63,723 nucleotides of DNA. It comes from Cytophagaceae bacterium. Its GTDB lineage: Bacteria; Bacteroidota; Bacteroidia; Cytophagales; Cytophagaceae. The position numbers were made by a program, and so were the translations under genes. Shown here piece by piece: positions 35,927 through 44,721 of the stretch. The stretch covers positions 1 to 63,723 of the forward strand of contig JALONH010000018.1 of the NCBI GenBank assembly GCA_025455005.1. Reading direction: 5' to 3'. Numbering within the stretch: the first letter of the stretch is position 1; the number at the start of each line of letters is the position of its first letter. Below the pieces are notes generated by a model. It searched no databases, was not told where the DNA came from, and saw nothing but the letters and a program-made list of their open reading frames with translations.

Positions 35927-37552
35927 ATGTTTTTTAACTACTTTGGTATAAGTAGCCTTATACTTCTATCTATACCTTTAAATGCACAACAACGGTCAAT
36001 AGATAAGTTGGGGTCTTTGCTTTCTATTACCGGCCATTTTTCATTTCATCAATCTTTCAATTATAGAACAGGAGCGGCTGCGGTTCGAACTCCTTACCAA
36101 TACATTGCCCAAGGTGGCATTCAAATCCAATTGGGCAAATGGGCCATACCGCTACAAGTGCAATACGCCAATGCGGCCTTTACCTACCAACAGCCGTTTA
36201 ATCAGTTGGGCTTAAGTCCACATTATAAGTGGATAACTCTTCATGGGGGGTATAGAAGCGTACAACTGAATACTTATTTATTACCTTCAACGACGTATCT
36301 AGGAGGAGCAATAGAGTTGACTCCCGGTAAATGGCATGTGTTGACTGTCTATGGCCGCTTTCGGAAAGCGATGCCTATGGATACGCTTACGCTTCCTCAG
36401 TATGACCGATGGGGTGGAGGTTATAAAATAGCCTTTCGTGGTTCTAAATCACAGTGGGAACAAGCGATGTTGTTGTTTAAAGACGATACGACTTCCCATC
36501 CGTCTGACTCTATACCTGCGCAAGCCTCTCTAGGGTATAGTATAGGGATACAACATAAAGTAAGCACCGCTTTTCAGTTCTCCGTCGAATGGGCCATCTT
36601 ACACTATCAACATAATTTTAAATCTTCAGAGCTTGAAGAACTATCTAAATCCTTTCCGCAACTTATTATTCAATCCGCTTCGCTTCATCAAGCAAGAAAA
36701 ATTCAATGGAGGTACAATCAAAAAAAAGTAGGGATAGCATTGGTTTGGGAACGCATTGACCCCGGATTTACATCTTTGGGAGCCTATTACTTTATGAATG
36801 ATATCGAAAAGTGGAGCTGTCAAACCAAAGTATCGATTCCTACTATTGGAGGGCAAGTATCGACAGAACTTGGGTGGCAACGTACGAATCTTAAACAGAC
36901 AATGGGTACCGCCACCTCCAGTTTTTTATATCAAGTTCAAGCTGCGGTAAAAATTAAAAAGAAACTTCAATTGCAGACCACTTTCTCCAATGCCACTTAT
37001 TACACTCGGTTGATTCAACGATTTCAAACACTACGTCTCACGGATACCCTACAAATGATACAAGTTAATCGCGCGGCTCAAGTATCGATTCAATGGATAA
37101 TGGGACCCTCTTCATCCGGTAAGCGGTTGCAATTTCAATACAGTTGGCAACAATTAGTATCCACTACGGGAGCATTGAATAGTGTATGGACGTCGAATCT
37201 TCAGTATCAACACAGTGGTAAGAACCAACGGTCTACTATTCAGTGCGGAATACAATCCACCTCTATGCCGCATCTATCCACCACTCCCTATGCTCTAGGT
37301 CCATTTATTTCCTATCGTTGGTTATCTGCTTCCAAACGATGGACAGTATCGGCTTCCGGTACCTTTCAAGGAATTGTAGATCAAAGATCCCTTCAAGGAA
37401 AACTTTCGTCTACCCAAATCCAGCTTCAATACAGCCCTATACCACCACACCGTTTTCAGTTATCCGGAACTCAAATCATTGCACCTGTTTCAACTTCCGA
37501 TGGTGTCTATACCGATTGGACCTTTCAATGTAATTATGCTTATCAATTTTAA
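35927..37552 (+). CDS. Outer-membrane beta-barrel protein paired with a TANFOR protein
   Basis: I do not recognise a named family, but the 541 residues look like an outer-membrane barrel. A signal peptide (1-20, ending LNAQ) is followed by many alternating amphipathic strands (WAIPLQVQYANAAF, KWITLHGGYRS, WHVLTVYGRF, FQFSVEWAILHY, WTFQCNYAYQF at the very end, with a terminal Phe as usual for barrels). The next gene starts 17 bases before its stop, so translation is coupled. It probably exports or anchors the TANFOR protein; that is inferred from context. Confidence 0.65.
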   Translation: MFFNYFGISSLILLSIPLNAQQRSIDKLGSLLSITGHFSFHQSFNYRTGAAAVRTPYQYIAQGGIQIQLGKWAIPLQVQYANAAFTYQQPFNQLGLSPHYKWITLHGGYRSVQLNTYLLPSTTYLGGAIELTPGKWHVLTVYGRFRKAMPMDTLTLPQYDRWGGGYKIAFRGSKSQWEQAMLLFKDDTTSHPSDSIPAQASLGYSIGIQHKVSTAFQFSVEWAILHYQHNFKSSELEELSKSFPQLIIQSASLHQARKIQWRYNQKKVGIALVWERIDPGFTSLGAYYFMNDIEKWSCQTKVSIPTIGGQVSTELGWQRTNLKQTMGTATSSFLYQVQAAVKIKKKLQLQTTFSNATYYTRLIQRFQTLRLTDTLQMIQVNRAAQVSIQWIMGPSSSGKRLQFQYSWQQLVSTTGALNSVWTSNLQYQHSGKNQRSTIQCGIQSTSMPHLSTTPYALGPFISYRWLSASKRWTVSASGTFQGIVDQRSLQGKLSSTQIQLQYSPIPPHRFQLSGTQIIAPVSTSDGVYTDWTFQCNYAYQF

Positions 37553-39788
37553 AACACTCTGTGCCGGAAGTATAGTCGTATTCGTACTACGCCTTCAGGC
37601 ACAAACAATCTACCCGGTAACGGTACAACTACAATCTCCTCTGCAACATACCACTTATATACAAGATTTATGGTGGCAGACACCATCAGGTTTATTGGCT
37701 ACTTTACAGTTTAATGATTTTCAAGAACTGTCAGTAGATGTAAACATCTATGTTCGAATAAAAGGAGTAGGCATCACCATTGAAAGCATTCCCCTCTATG
37801 GTGGCTTACAGAAGACTCTTACCGCGGGTAGTCCGCTTGTTTTAGATGTTTCCGATTATGTTTATCTATTCCAATCCAACCGCATCCAATGTTTCGGATA
37901 TTCAAAACTTCATTGGACGCAGCGTCAAGCCTTGCCGGAAGGTTTATATTCTATTGAGATGTGGGTAGTAGAAGCCAATAGCAATATTATCCTATCGAAT
38001 ATAGCGACTACTTCTCTATGGTGTTTAACACAAGACCCACCGGTGTTGCAGTATCCCGCCGATGCATCTGTAGTATCTACAGTGGCCCCTGCTTGGATTT
38101 CGTTTCAATGGTCGGCCCTCCATTTACTCCCGGTATATACAACAACCACTTATATTTTTTCCTTGCACAAATGTTTTCCGAATGGAACCACACCGGAGAT
38201 GGCTGTGCAAACGACGGCTCCAATATTCCAACAAAGTGTATCGGATCCTTATTTCTTGTATGGAATTGCAGCACCTGCATTGGAAATAGGAATGCGCTAT
38301 GCTTGGAGAGTTCAAATTGTACCAACATCCGGAAATAGCACTCCTGCTATTTTTAAAAATAACGGGTACAGTACTGTTTTCTCTTTTTATTACGGAGACC
38401 CATGTTCAGTACCTGCATCCATTTCGATTCATCAAGAACAACGCCAGCGTTTGCGGGTAGAATGGAGTCCTGTCGCTTCTGCTACATCGTATGGATTTCG
38501 CTATCGATCGGTTGGTGATTCTCATTGGAACGATATAGGGGTAGATAGTACTGTTTTTTGGTTAACCTCCTTCAGCACTTCCAGAACGTATGAATACCAA
38601 GTTAGAAGTATTTGCGGTAGTCAAACGACAGTATGGTCTTCTATTGATACGTTTCGAACCCAGGAGGATTCCTTATTTCATAGATCGAAGTGCGCACCGG
38701 TTTATGTTAATCACCCTCTATCCGGAAACACCAGATTAAAGGTCAACGATGTGTTTTATATACATTCGATACCCATTCGAATTTTATCACTTCAATACAC
38801 CGGTAATACGTTCTCCGGTATCGGAGTTATTACAATCCCATTGGTGCAGGTGCCTATACGAATGCAACTGCAACAGATCGAAACTCAAGAAGGGGTTGCT
38901 ATTCGTGGAAAAGCGTCGGCTATTCAACAACCCATACCTATCTCCCATACCACTCGAGCTCCGGATGTTTTTTGTGTGGATAATCCTTCTCCTCACACAA
39001 CTCCATCGAATAGTTCCGGTGGACAAAATGCTGCTTTTACATCTTTGTTTTTACAAGAAGAAAGGGTCATTCCTTTTTGGTTAGTGAATTCTAATAGGCT
39101 TCTTTCAGAAGGTGAACAATGGATATCATCAGAGGGGGATACCCTTACATTATCAGCTTCCGCTCCACTTCCCACCACCGGTCTTTACCAAGATATTCAA
39201 AACAACACCTTACGAATTGAAAGTATTCGACAAGTAACCTTGCCTGCTAATTCATATGTTTGTTTACGATCCTTAGTGGATACGCTTCTTGCAGACGTAA
39301 AGGATACGATACATCGCCAATTGGTTAATTGGACTCAACAGTACAATACAGAGCAGTCTACGCTATTACAACAGGTTTATCGTTTTCCTTACGCACCATT
39401 AGACAGCATGTATACAGAATGGGTACAGGCATTAAACTTAGAAGAAGCGGATTCCATTACTACTATTCAACGTCATTCATTTACAGAAGAACAACGTAGA
39501 CTTCTATCAGCGAATACACAATGGAGTGATTTTATGGAAGCCTATTCCGAACAAATACTAACAATAGAAAAACTAAAACGATATGGCGTTATAGATACGT
39601 TTATAGACGATCATCCAACGACTTCAGAACGTGTGCCTTTGTATACCTATATATTTCATCAAGTAGAGCACGATTCAGAATGGGAAGAGAAAACGCGATT
39701 GGCTTTATGTGGTGTATTAGCTGATTGGGTTCAAAAAGTATATCATTATACTTTACCAATCGTTTTGATAGATTTGCAAAATTGGTAA
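37536..39788 (+). CDS. TANFOR-domain secreted protein with fibronectin type III domain
   Basis: Large secreted protein of 750 residues. I chose the ATG at 37536 because it gives a signal peptide (1-23, ending LQAQ); the earlier in-frame ATG at 37479 lies deep in the previous gene. Residues 24-290 fit the TANFOR domain (YPVTVQLQSP at the start, LPEGLYSIEMWVVEA, the strand FQWSALH, ending NNGYSTVFSFYYGDPC). A fibronectin type III domain follows (about 291-380; LRVEWSPVASATSYGFRYR). The rest is beta-rich then helical (580-750), with no sorting tail. The function of the TANFOR family is unknown. Confidence 0.75.
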   Translation: MLINFKTLCAGSIVVFVLRLQAQTIYPVTVQLQSPLQHTTYIQDLWWQTPSGLLATLQFNDFQELSVDVNIYVRIKGVGITIESIPLYGGLQKTLTAGSPLVLDVSDYVYLFQSNRIQCFGYSKLHWTQRQALPEGLYSIEMWVVEANSNIILSNIATTSLWCLTQDPPVLQYPADASVVSTVAPAWISFQWSALHLLPVYTTTTYIFSLHKCFPNGTTPEMAVQTTAPIFQQSVSDPYFLYGIAAPALEIGMRYAWRVQIVPTSGNSTPAIFKNNGYSTVFSFYYGDPCSVPASISIHQEQRQRLRVEWSPVASATSYGFRYRSVGDSHWNDIGVDSTVFWLTSFSTSRTYEYQVRSICGSQTTVWSSIDTFRTQEDSLFHRSKCAPVYVNHPLSGNTRLKVNDVFYIHSIPIRILSLQYTGNTFSGIGVITIPLVQVPIRMQLQQIETQEGVAIRGKASAIQQPIPISHTTRAPDVFCVDNPSPHTTPSNSSGGQNAAFTSLFLQEERVIPFWLVNSNRLLSEGEQWISSEGDTLTLSASAPLPTTGLYQDIQNNTLRIESIRQVTLPANSYVCLRSLVDTLLADVKDTIHRQLVNWTQQYNTEQSTLLQQVYRFPYAPLDSMYTEWVQALNLEEADSITTIQRHSFTEEQRRLLSANTQWSDFMEAYSEQILTIEKLKRYGVIDTFIDDHPTTSERVPLYTYIFHQVEHDSEWEEKTRLALCGVLADWVQKVYHYTLPIVLIDLQNW

Positions 39789-39809
39789 AAACGATAGTAT
39801 GTTTAGGTC

Positions 39810-40241
39810 ATGAAACGAAAGGCTAAAATTGTATTTACAACAAAAGTAAACGATACCGTATTTATTTTATTAGGTCAACGTACTACAACAGAAGCTACTT
39901 TTTGGTGGTTACCCGGAGGTTCAGTAGATGCTGGAGAATCCGATGCTGCAGCCGTCATGCGAGAGTTGTCCGAAGAGTTGATTCTACCGGCTGCTTACCA
40001 TCAAGCGGTTTTAAAGCATCTCGTTGAAAGTGAAACTTCGACTATAGAATATCAAGGGAAAGCCTATGTGATTTTGTTTAAAGTAGTGCTTCATCCAACA
40101 GATCAATTTCCATTACCCGAAATTGTAGATGAGTTCGATTCCTTACAATGGTTTTCTATAGATGCATTGCCTCAAAATATGTCGCGCGAGTTCGATCCGA
40201 TTGCCGATCGTTTCGTTCAATGGATTACGTCAATTGATTGA
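39810..40241 (+). CDS. NUDIX hydrolase
   Basis: Cytoplasmic pyrophosphohydrolase of 143 residues. The Nudix box is clear (GSVDAGESDAAAVMRELSEE), matching Gx5Ex7REUxEE, though the final Gly of the box is Leu here. Substrate (nucleotide, sugar nucleotide or other) cannot be read. It ends 17 bases inside the end of the convergent aminotransferase gene. Confidence 0.85.
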   Translation: MKRKAKIVFTTKVNDTVFILLGQRTTTEATFWWLPGGSVDAGESDAAAVMRELSEELILPAAYHQAVLKHLVESETSTIEYQGKAYVILFKVVLHPTDQFPLPEIVDEFDSLQWFSIDALPQNMSREFDPIADRFVQWITSID

Positions 40242-41400
40242 TAATGGAACACGCTTCATCTATTTCAGAATAGCTGATGGTAAGGGGAGGAGCGATACGC
40301 ATGGAGTTATCACAGAATAAAAACCAATCCGTCAAAAGGCCTTTTTCAATTGCCGCATCGATGTATTTTTTGAGAGTTGAAAATTGTTCAAATTCAACAG
40401 CCATCATTAAGCCTTTCGCGCGAATTTCTTTTATTCCGGGGTGTTGAAGCTGTTGTATAAAATATTGACTTTTAGCGTTTACATGTTCAACTAGTGTATC
40501 GTTTTTAAGAACCTGAATGGTTGCTAGAGCGGCAGCACAAGCTGCGGGATGACCGCCATAGGTGGTGAGATGGCCTAGAATGGGAAACTCCGATAAACAC
40601 TGCATGATAGCTTTGGGAGCCATAAAAGCGCCTAAAGGCATACCTCCGCCCATACCTTTTGCTGTTAATACAACATCCGGAACAATACCATTACCTTGAT
40701 ACGCCCAAAAGGTTCCAGTTCTTCCAAAGCCGGATTGAATTTCATCTACAATAAGTAAACAACCAACCTCTGTACAGCGCTGACGTAGGGCTTTCCAATA
40801 AGAGTGTGGTGCTGAACGAACCCCCGCTTCCCCTTGAACCGATTCAATAAAAAGGGCTGCCGTTTTTTCATTTATCCATTCTAAATCCGATTCCTCTCCA
40901 AATCGAATGTGACGTATACCCGGTAGCAAAGGCCGATAGGCTTCTTTTAACCATTCATTTCCCATTAAACTTAAGGCTCCCTGTGTCGAGCCATGGTAGG
41001 CATTGATACAAGAAATGAATTCGAAACGACCGGTGTAGCGTTTTGCTAACTTCATAGCGCCCTCTGTTGCTTCAGCTCCGGAGTTCACGAAATATACACT
41101 GTCGATGCTTGCATCACCTGTTGCGACGAGAGCTTCTGCAAGTTGTACTTGGATTGATTGAATGATTTCTCCATATACCATCAAGTGGAGGTGACGGTCT
41201 ATTTGTTGGTGAATGGCTTCTGTAATTTTTGGGTGTTGATGACCAAGTGCAGATACGCCGATTCCGGAAATTAAATCTAAATAACGTTCCCCCTTAGGAC
41301 CGTACATATAAACACCCGAAGCATGGGTAATTTCTATTGCAAGCGGTGCCGGAGAAGTGGGAGCTAAATGTTTTTGAAATAATTGACGTGGAGTAAACAT
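40225..41400 (-). CDS. Class III PLP-dependent aminotransferase
   Basis: Fold-type I aminotransferase of 391 residues, resembling acetylornithine or gamma-aminobutyrate aminotransferases. Family motifs: FVNSGAEATEGAMKLAKRYTGR, NAYHGSTQGALSLMG, LIVDEIQSGFGRTG and the PLP lysine in LTAKGMGGGMPLGAF. No arginine-synthesis gene is adjacent, so the amine substrate is open. It starts 3 bases after the stop of a hypothetical protein on the same strand and probably shares its transcript. Confidence 0.85.
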   Translation of the reverse strand: MFTPRQLFQKHLAPTSPAPLAIEITHASGVYMYGPKGERYLDLISGIGVSALGHQHPKITEAIHQQIDRHLHLMVYGEIIQSIQVQLAEALVATGDASIDSVYFVNSGAEATEGAMKLAKRYTGRFEFISCINAYHGSTQGALSLMGNEWLKEAYRPLLPGIRHIRFGEESDLEWINEKTAALFIESVQGEAGVRSAPHSYWKALRQRCTEVGCLLIVDEIQSGFGRTGTFWAYQGNGIVPDVVLTAKGMGGGMPLGAFMAPKAIMQCLSEFPILGHLTTYGGHPAACAAALATIQVLKNDTLVEHVNAKSQYFIQQLQHPGIKEIRAKGLMMAVEFEQFSTLKKYIDAAIEKGLLTDWFLFCDNSMRIAPPLTISYSEIDEACSIINQLT

Positions 41401-41403
41401 TTC

Positions 41404-42039
41404 TTAACGTATACCAAACAATTCTTTTAAACTATTCCATAGTTTTGCTTTCAGGGCAGGCTTTTCTTCCATAGCGGCAAGGCTATCCGCTAAGAGCAAC
41501 GTAATATTATTATACCGTTGAATCTGGTAATATTCTTTTTTCAACTCAGGAGTAAAACCATCTGTAGCAATTCCAAAACAAACAACGATACGAACCGGCA
41601 ATTTCTCTAGTGCCGATAATACTATAGGAGTTTCTGTTTTTAAATAGCCACATTCTTCATGGTTGTATTTAATCCCATTGACAATGATATTTTTTAATAA
41701 ATCCCGTTGGCCGGGAGTAGAATTCACTTGCGCATGTTGTACAAATAAAAGCCCATTGCTGTTTTTTCCTAATGGAGTGTAAACGGTTTCTATTGCTTCC
41801 GGAGTTTTACTTGTAACCGATGGAATAGAAACTTTTGGTATAACTGGGGTAGCGAGAGTGGAAGCAGATGCAGGTACTACATCCAAGGTAGAAGCAGGGG
41901 TAGGAGTAGCCATTGTTTTTTCAGTTGCCAACGGAGATGAAGATACCGTTGGTGTTTCCGGAAATACATAAAGTGTCTCGGAAAATAGAAGTTGTAATAC
42001 TTCCGGACTTAATTCCAAATTCATATCCTTAGGCTTCAT
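41404..42039 (-). CDS. Hypothetical protein, possible DNA polymerase III psi-like C-terminal domain
   Basis: The 211 residues have two parts. Residues 1-90 are low-complexity and rich in Pro, Thr, Ser and Ala after a short helical start (LSPEVLQLLFSE). Residues 95-211 form a compact alpha/beta domain (GLLFVQHAQVNSTPGQRDLL, VCFGIATDGF, LLADSLAAMEEKPALKAKLWNSL). The last segment resembles the end of the DNA polymerase III psi subunit, but similarity is weak and I do not rely on it. It precedes the aminotransferase gene by 3 bases. Confidence 0.6.
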   Translation of the reverse strand: MKPKDMNLELSPEVLQLLFSETLYVFPETPTVSSSPLATEKTMATPTPASTLDVVPASASTLATPVIPKVSIPSVTSKTPEAIETVYTPLGKNSNGLLFVQHAQVNSTPGQRDLLKNIIVNGIKYNHEECGYLKTETPIVLSALEKLPVRIVVCFGIATDGFTPELKKEYYQIQRYNNITLLLADSLAAMEEKPALKAKLWNSLKELFGIR

Positions 42040-42271
42040 ACCACTATATTACGAATCTTTTGGGAGTAAATATTCACAATCGGTTCACTAGTTACCCTAC
42101 TAGGTTGTTTATTTAAGATCTAACCAGTTGTAAATTGTTTAATAGACGTGTAGTAGGAATACATCCGTCTTCTTTACTTAGGTTTAATAGGGTAGGTTGA
42201 ACCGGTTTATACCAACCCTAATTCTTTTTAAATATTATATAACTATCTGATAATTAAAGAATAGTAGTTTA

Positions 42272-42290
42272 TTCCATTAATTTAATGGAA
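42272..42290. promoter_or_regulatory. 19-base palindrome, possible operator
   Basis: Perfect arms ttccattaa / ttaatggaa around one base. The centre is about 50 bases upstream of the -7 box at 42330. The binding protein is unknown. Confidence 0.4.
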
Positions 42291-42329
42291 GCATCATCTA
42301 TATCCATTTTCACTTATCGATGAATACCT

Positions 42330-42337
42330 TATCTTTG
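42330..42337 (+). promoter_or_regulatory. -7 box of the deoxyhypusine-synthase-like gene
   Basis: TATCTTTG is an exact TAnnTTTG element, 27 bases before the ATG at 42364. A run tttt at 42307-42310 lies near the -33 position but is not a clean TTTG. Confidence 0.5.
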
Positions 42338-42363
42338 CACCTCAAATTTTAACACAATTGACA

Positions 42364-43338
42364 ATGTCCAGAGGTCCTATTTCTCAATTTATGGAAAGCC
42401 ATTACCTGCATTTTAATGCAGCAGCTATGGTGGATGCCGCTAAAGGTTATGAAACGCATTTAGCAGAAGGCGGAAAAATGATGATAACATTAGCAGGTGC
42501 TATGAGTACTGCTGAGTTGGGTAAATCATTAGCTGAAATGATACGTCAAGACAAGGTTCAAATTATTTCCTGTACGGGTGCTAATTTGGAAGAAGATATC
42601 ATGAATTTAGTGGCACATTCTCATTATAAAAGAGTGCCCAATTATAGAGACCTTTCACCCCAAGACGAATGGGATTTATTAGAAAATCATTTCAATCGAG
42701 TTACAGATACCTGTATTCCGGAAGAAGAAGCGTTCCGACGTTTGCAAAAACATTTGTATAATGTTTGGAACGATGCTGATTCTAAAGGAGAGCGCTACTT
42801 TCCACATGAATTCATGTATAAAATGTTATTGAGTGGAGAATTAGAACAATACTATGAAATTGATCCCAAAAATTCTTGGATGTTGGCAGCAGCTGAAAAG
42901 AATTTACCCATCATTGTTCCGGGTTGGGAAGATTCTACAATGGGGAACATCTTTGCCTCTTACTGTATTAAAGGGCAGTTTAAAGCTACCACCATGAAAT
43001 CCGGTATAGAATATATGATGTGGTTGTCCGATTGGTATATAAAGAATTCTGAAGGAAAAGGTGTTGGATTTTTTCAAATAGGAGGAGGTATAGCCGGCGA
43101 TTTCCCGATTTGTGTTGTTCCTATGTTATATCAAGATATGGAAATGGAAAACATTCCATTTTGGAGTTATTTCTGTCAGATTTCGGATTCCACCACATCT
43201 TATGGATCATACTCCGGAGCTGTACCGAACGAAAAAATTACATGGGGTAAATTAGACATTCATACACCTAAATACATAGTAGAATCCGATGCTACCATCG
43301 TAGCACCGCTGATTTTTGCTTGGTTATTAAAATGGTAA
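42364..43338 (+). CDS. Deoxyhypusine synthase family protein
   Basis: NAD-dependent enzyme related to eukaryotic and archaeal deoxyhypusine synthase, 324 residues from the ATG at 42364 (a TTG two codons upstream is less likely). Features are ITLAGAMSTAELG, CTGANLEEDIMN, VPGWEDSTMGNIFA, the GGGIAGDFP loop and SGAVPNEKITWGKLD, where Lys of WGK aligns with the catalytic lysine. Bacteria lack eIF5A, so the real reaction may be a spermidine-dependent aminobutyl transfer such as homospermidine synthesis, or unknown. The gene stands alone with its own promoter and terminator. Confidence 0.85.
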   Translation: MSRGPISQFMESHYLHFNAAAMVDAAKGYETHLAEGGKMMITLAGAMSTAELGKSLAEMIRQDKVQIISCTGANLEEDIMNLVAHSHYKRVPNYRDLSPQDEWDLLENHFNRVTDTCIPEEEAFRRLQKHLYNVWNDADSKGERYFPHEFMYKMLLSGELEQYYEIDPKNSWMLAAAEKNLPIIVPGWEDSTMGNIFASYCIKGQFKATTMKSGIEYMMWLSDWYIKNSEGKGVGFFQIGGGIAGDFPICVVPMLYQDMEMENIPFWSYFCQISDSTTSYGSYSGAVPNEKITWGKLDIHTPKYIVESDATIVAPLIFAWLLKW

Positions 43339-43361
43339 TACACCCATTATAGTCTTCATTC

Positions 43362-43395
43362 AAAAGCGTTTGAAATCCTTTTTCAAACGCTTTTT
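43362..43395 (+). terminator. Rho-independent terminator after the deoxyhypusine-synthase-like gene
   Basis: Stem aaaagcgtttgaaa / tttcaaacgctttt with loop tcct and a T-rich end. It is a textbook hairpin about 24 bases after the stop codon. Confidence 0.85.
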
Positions 43396-43457
43396 CTTTT
43401 ATACAAAATAGAATTGTCAGTTGGCATTCCATTAGATATTGATTAATTTTATATGTT

Positions 43458-44714
43458 ATGATGTTTCGTTGGTTTGTAGTTTGGTGTATACTTGCTCTGG
43501 TCGGCAACTGTGGTCTGTTTGCACAGTCTAAGTTGGCGCCGGGCGGATGGGTGTACATGTATCCAATGGACGGTCATATGGGCGATGCCGGTGTTTATCG
43601 GAACCACGGTTGGTTACGCGGAAACGTACAACCAACGCAAGACCGTTTTGGAAGAAGTCAACAAGCACTTTTATTGGATGGACAATCCTCCTATATCGAA
43701 ATACCGTTTGATCGCTCACCGGATATTGCACCAGATGTATTCACGATTACGGCATGGGTGTATTTGGAATCCTATTATATAGGAGAAGCTTGGGATCCTA
43801 TTAAAACCTACCGATACGCACCTATTTTTTCTAAGTCAGACAGTACCGATGGTTTTCAATGCCGCTTTATTTGTACCGATAAAGGTTTTTACTTTGACGG
43901 GGGAAAAGAAAAACAATCCAGGGGATTATTTTACTCCGGTGGTGTAACCATTCCCCTAATGAAATGGACGTTTGTAAGTGTTACGTGTAACGGGTATAGT
44001 CTAAAAATATTTATTAACGATCGATTGGCGGCATCTATGTCGGGGTCTTTTGCATTTCCTTCCAACGGTAAACCTATGTTAATTGGTGTCGATAAGCCCG
44101 GAGCCGATGAGTATTGGAAAGGTGCTGTAGATGATGTCAGTATTTGGGAAAAATATTTAACAGAGGAAGAGATTAAAACGATTTATTGGACTCAACTAAA
44201 ACGCCCTTTAAATTTACCTATTGCTAATCCAATTCGACCGGAAGTGGTAAAACCCCTGTTACAAGTAACGCCACCTCTTCAAGCCGATACTATCATTAAT
44301 GAAAAGAAGGATTCCCTTTCACCGCCTACTTACTCTATCGATTCATTAAACGAATTTGTAGTTTCAGAAGGCTCTACGATTGTGCTTCGGCATGTGTTAT
44401 TCGAGCAAAGTAAAGCGGTTTTGCTACCGGAGTCATATGAAGAATTAGATAAATTAGTGACGACCTTACAACACCATCCTACCATGTTGATTGAAGTATC
44501 GGGGCATACCGATAATCAAGGAAACAGAGTGTTGAACATACAGCTTTCGGAGGAGCGCGCACAACGTGTAAAACAATATTTAGTAGAAAAGGGGATAGAC
44601 GGGAAACGAATAGTTTGTAAAGGGTTTGGTCCCGATAAACCCATATCGCCGAATTTTACGGAAGATCAGCGCCGACTAAATCGTAGGGTGGAGTTTATGA
44701 TTTTGAAAATGTAA
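43458..44714 (+). CDS. LamG-domain protein with OmpA-type peptidoglycan-binding domain
   Basis: Exported protein of 418 residues. After the signal peptide (1-23) comes a concanavalin-like LamG domain (about 30-245; SYIEIPFDRSPDIAPDVFTITAWVYLE in segments, then DDVSIWEKYLTEEEI). A Pro-rich linker (250-300) leads to an OmpA C-terminal domain (about 305-418; VLFEQSKAVLLPES, SGHTDNQGNRVLN, RLNRRVEFMI), which binds peptidoglycan. The lectin-like domain may bind glycans or proteins in the periplasm or at the outer membrane. It precedes the MTHFR-like gene by 7 bases. Confidence 0.85.
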   Translation: MMFRWFVVWCILALVGNCGLFAQSKLAPGGWVYMYPMDGHMGDAGVYRNHGWLRGNVQPTQDRFGRSQQALLLDGQSSYIEIPFDRSPDIAPDVFTITAWVYLESYYIGEAWDPIKTYRYAPIFSKSDSTDGFQCRFICTDKGFYFDGGKEKQSRGLFYSGGVTIPLMKWTFVSVTCNGYSLKIFINDRLAASMSGSFAFPSNGKPMLIGVDKPGADEYWKGAVDDVSIWEKYLTEEEIKTIYWTQLKRPLNLPIANPIRPEVVKPLLQVTPPLQADTIINEKKDSLSPPTYSIDSLNEFVVSEGSTIVLRHVLFEQSKAVLLPESYEELDKLVTTLQHHPTMLIEVSGHTDNQGNRVLNIQLSEERAQRVKQYLVEKGIDGKRIVCKGFGPDKPISPNFTEDQRRLNRRVEFMILKM

Positions 44715-44721
44715 TATAGGG

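Larger units (their letters stand above)
42040..42363. other. Divergent intergenic region with promoter and palindrome
   Basis: 324 bases without a gene, between the hypothetical protein (minus) and the deoxyhypusine-synthase-like gene (plus). It holds a 19-base odd palindrome, a TAnnTTTG box and a weaker inverted pair agggtaggt / accaaccct near 42190-42217. No small reading frame of interest is seen. Confidence 0.6.

Noticed and set aside
38018-38338. Alternate-frame reading frames inside the TANFOR gene
   Set aside because: They lie wholly within a long, domain-bearing frame and show no family signature.
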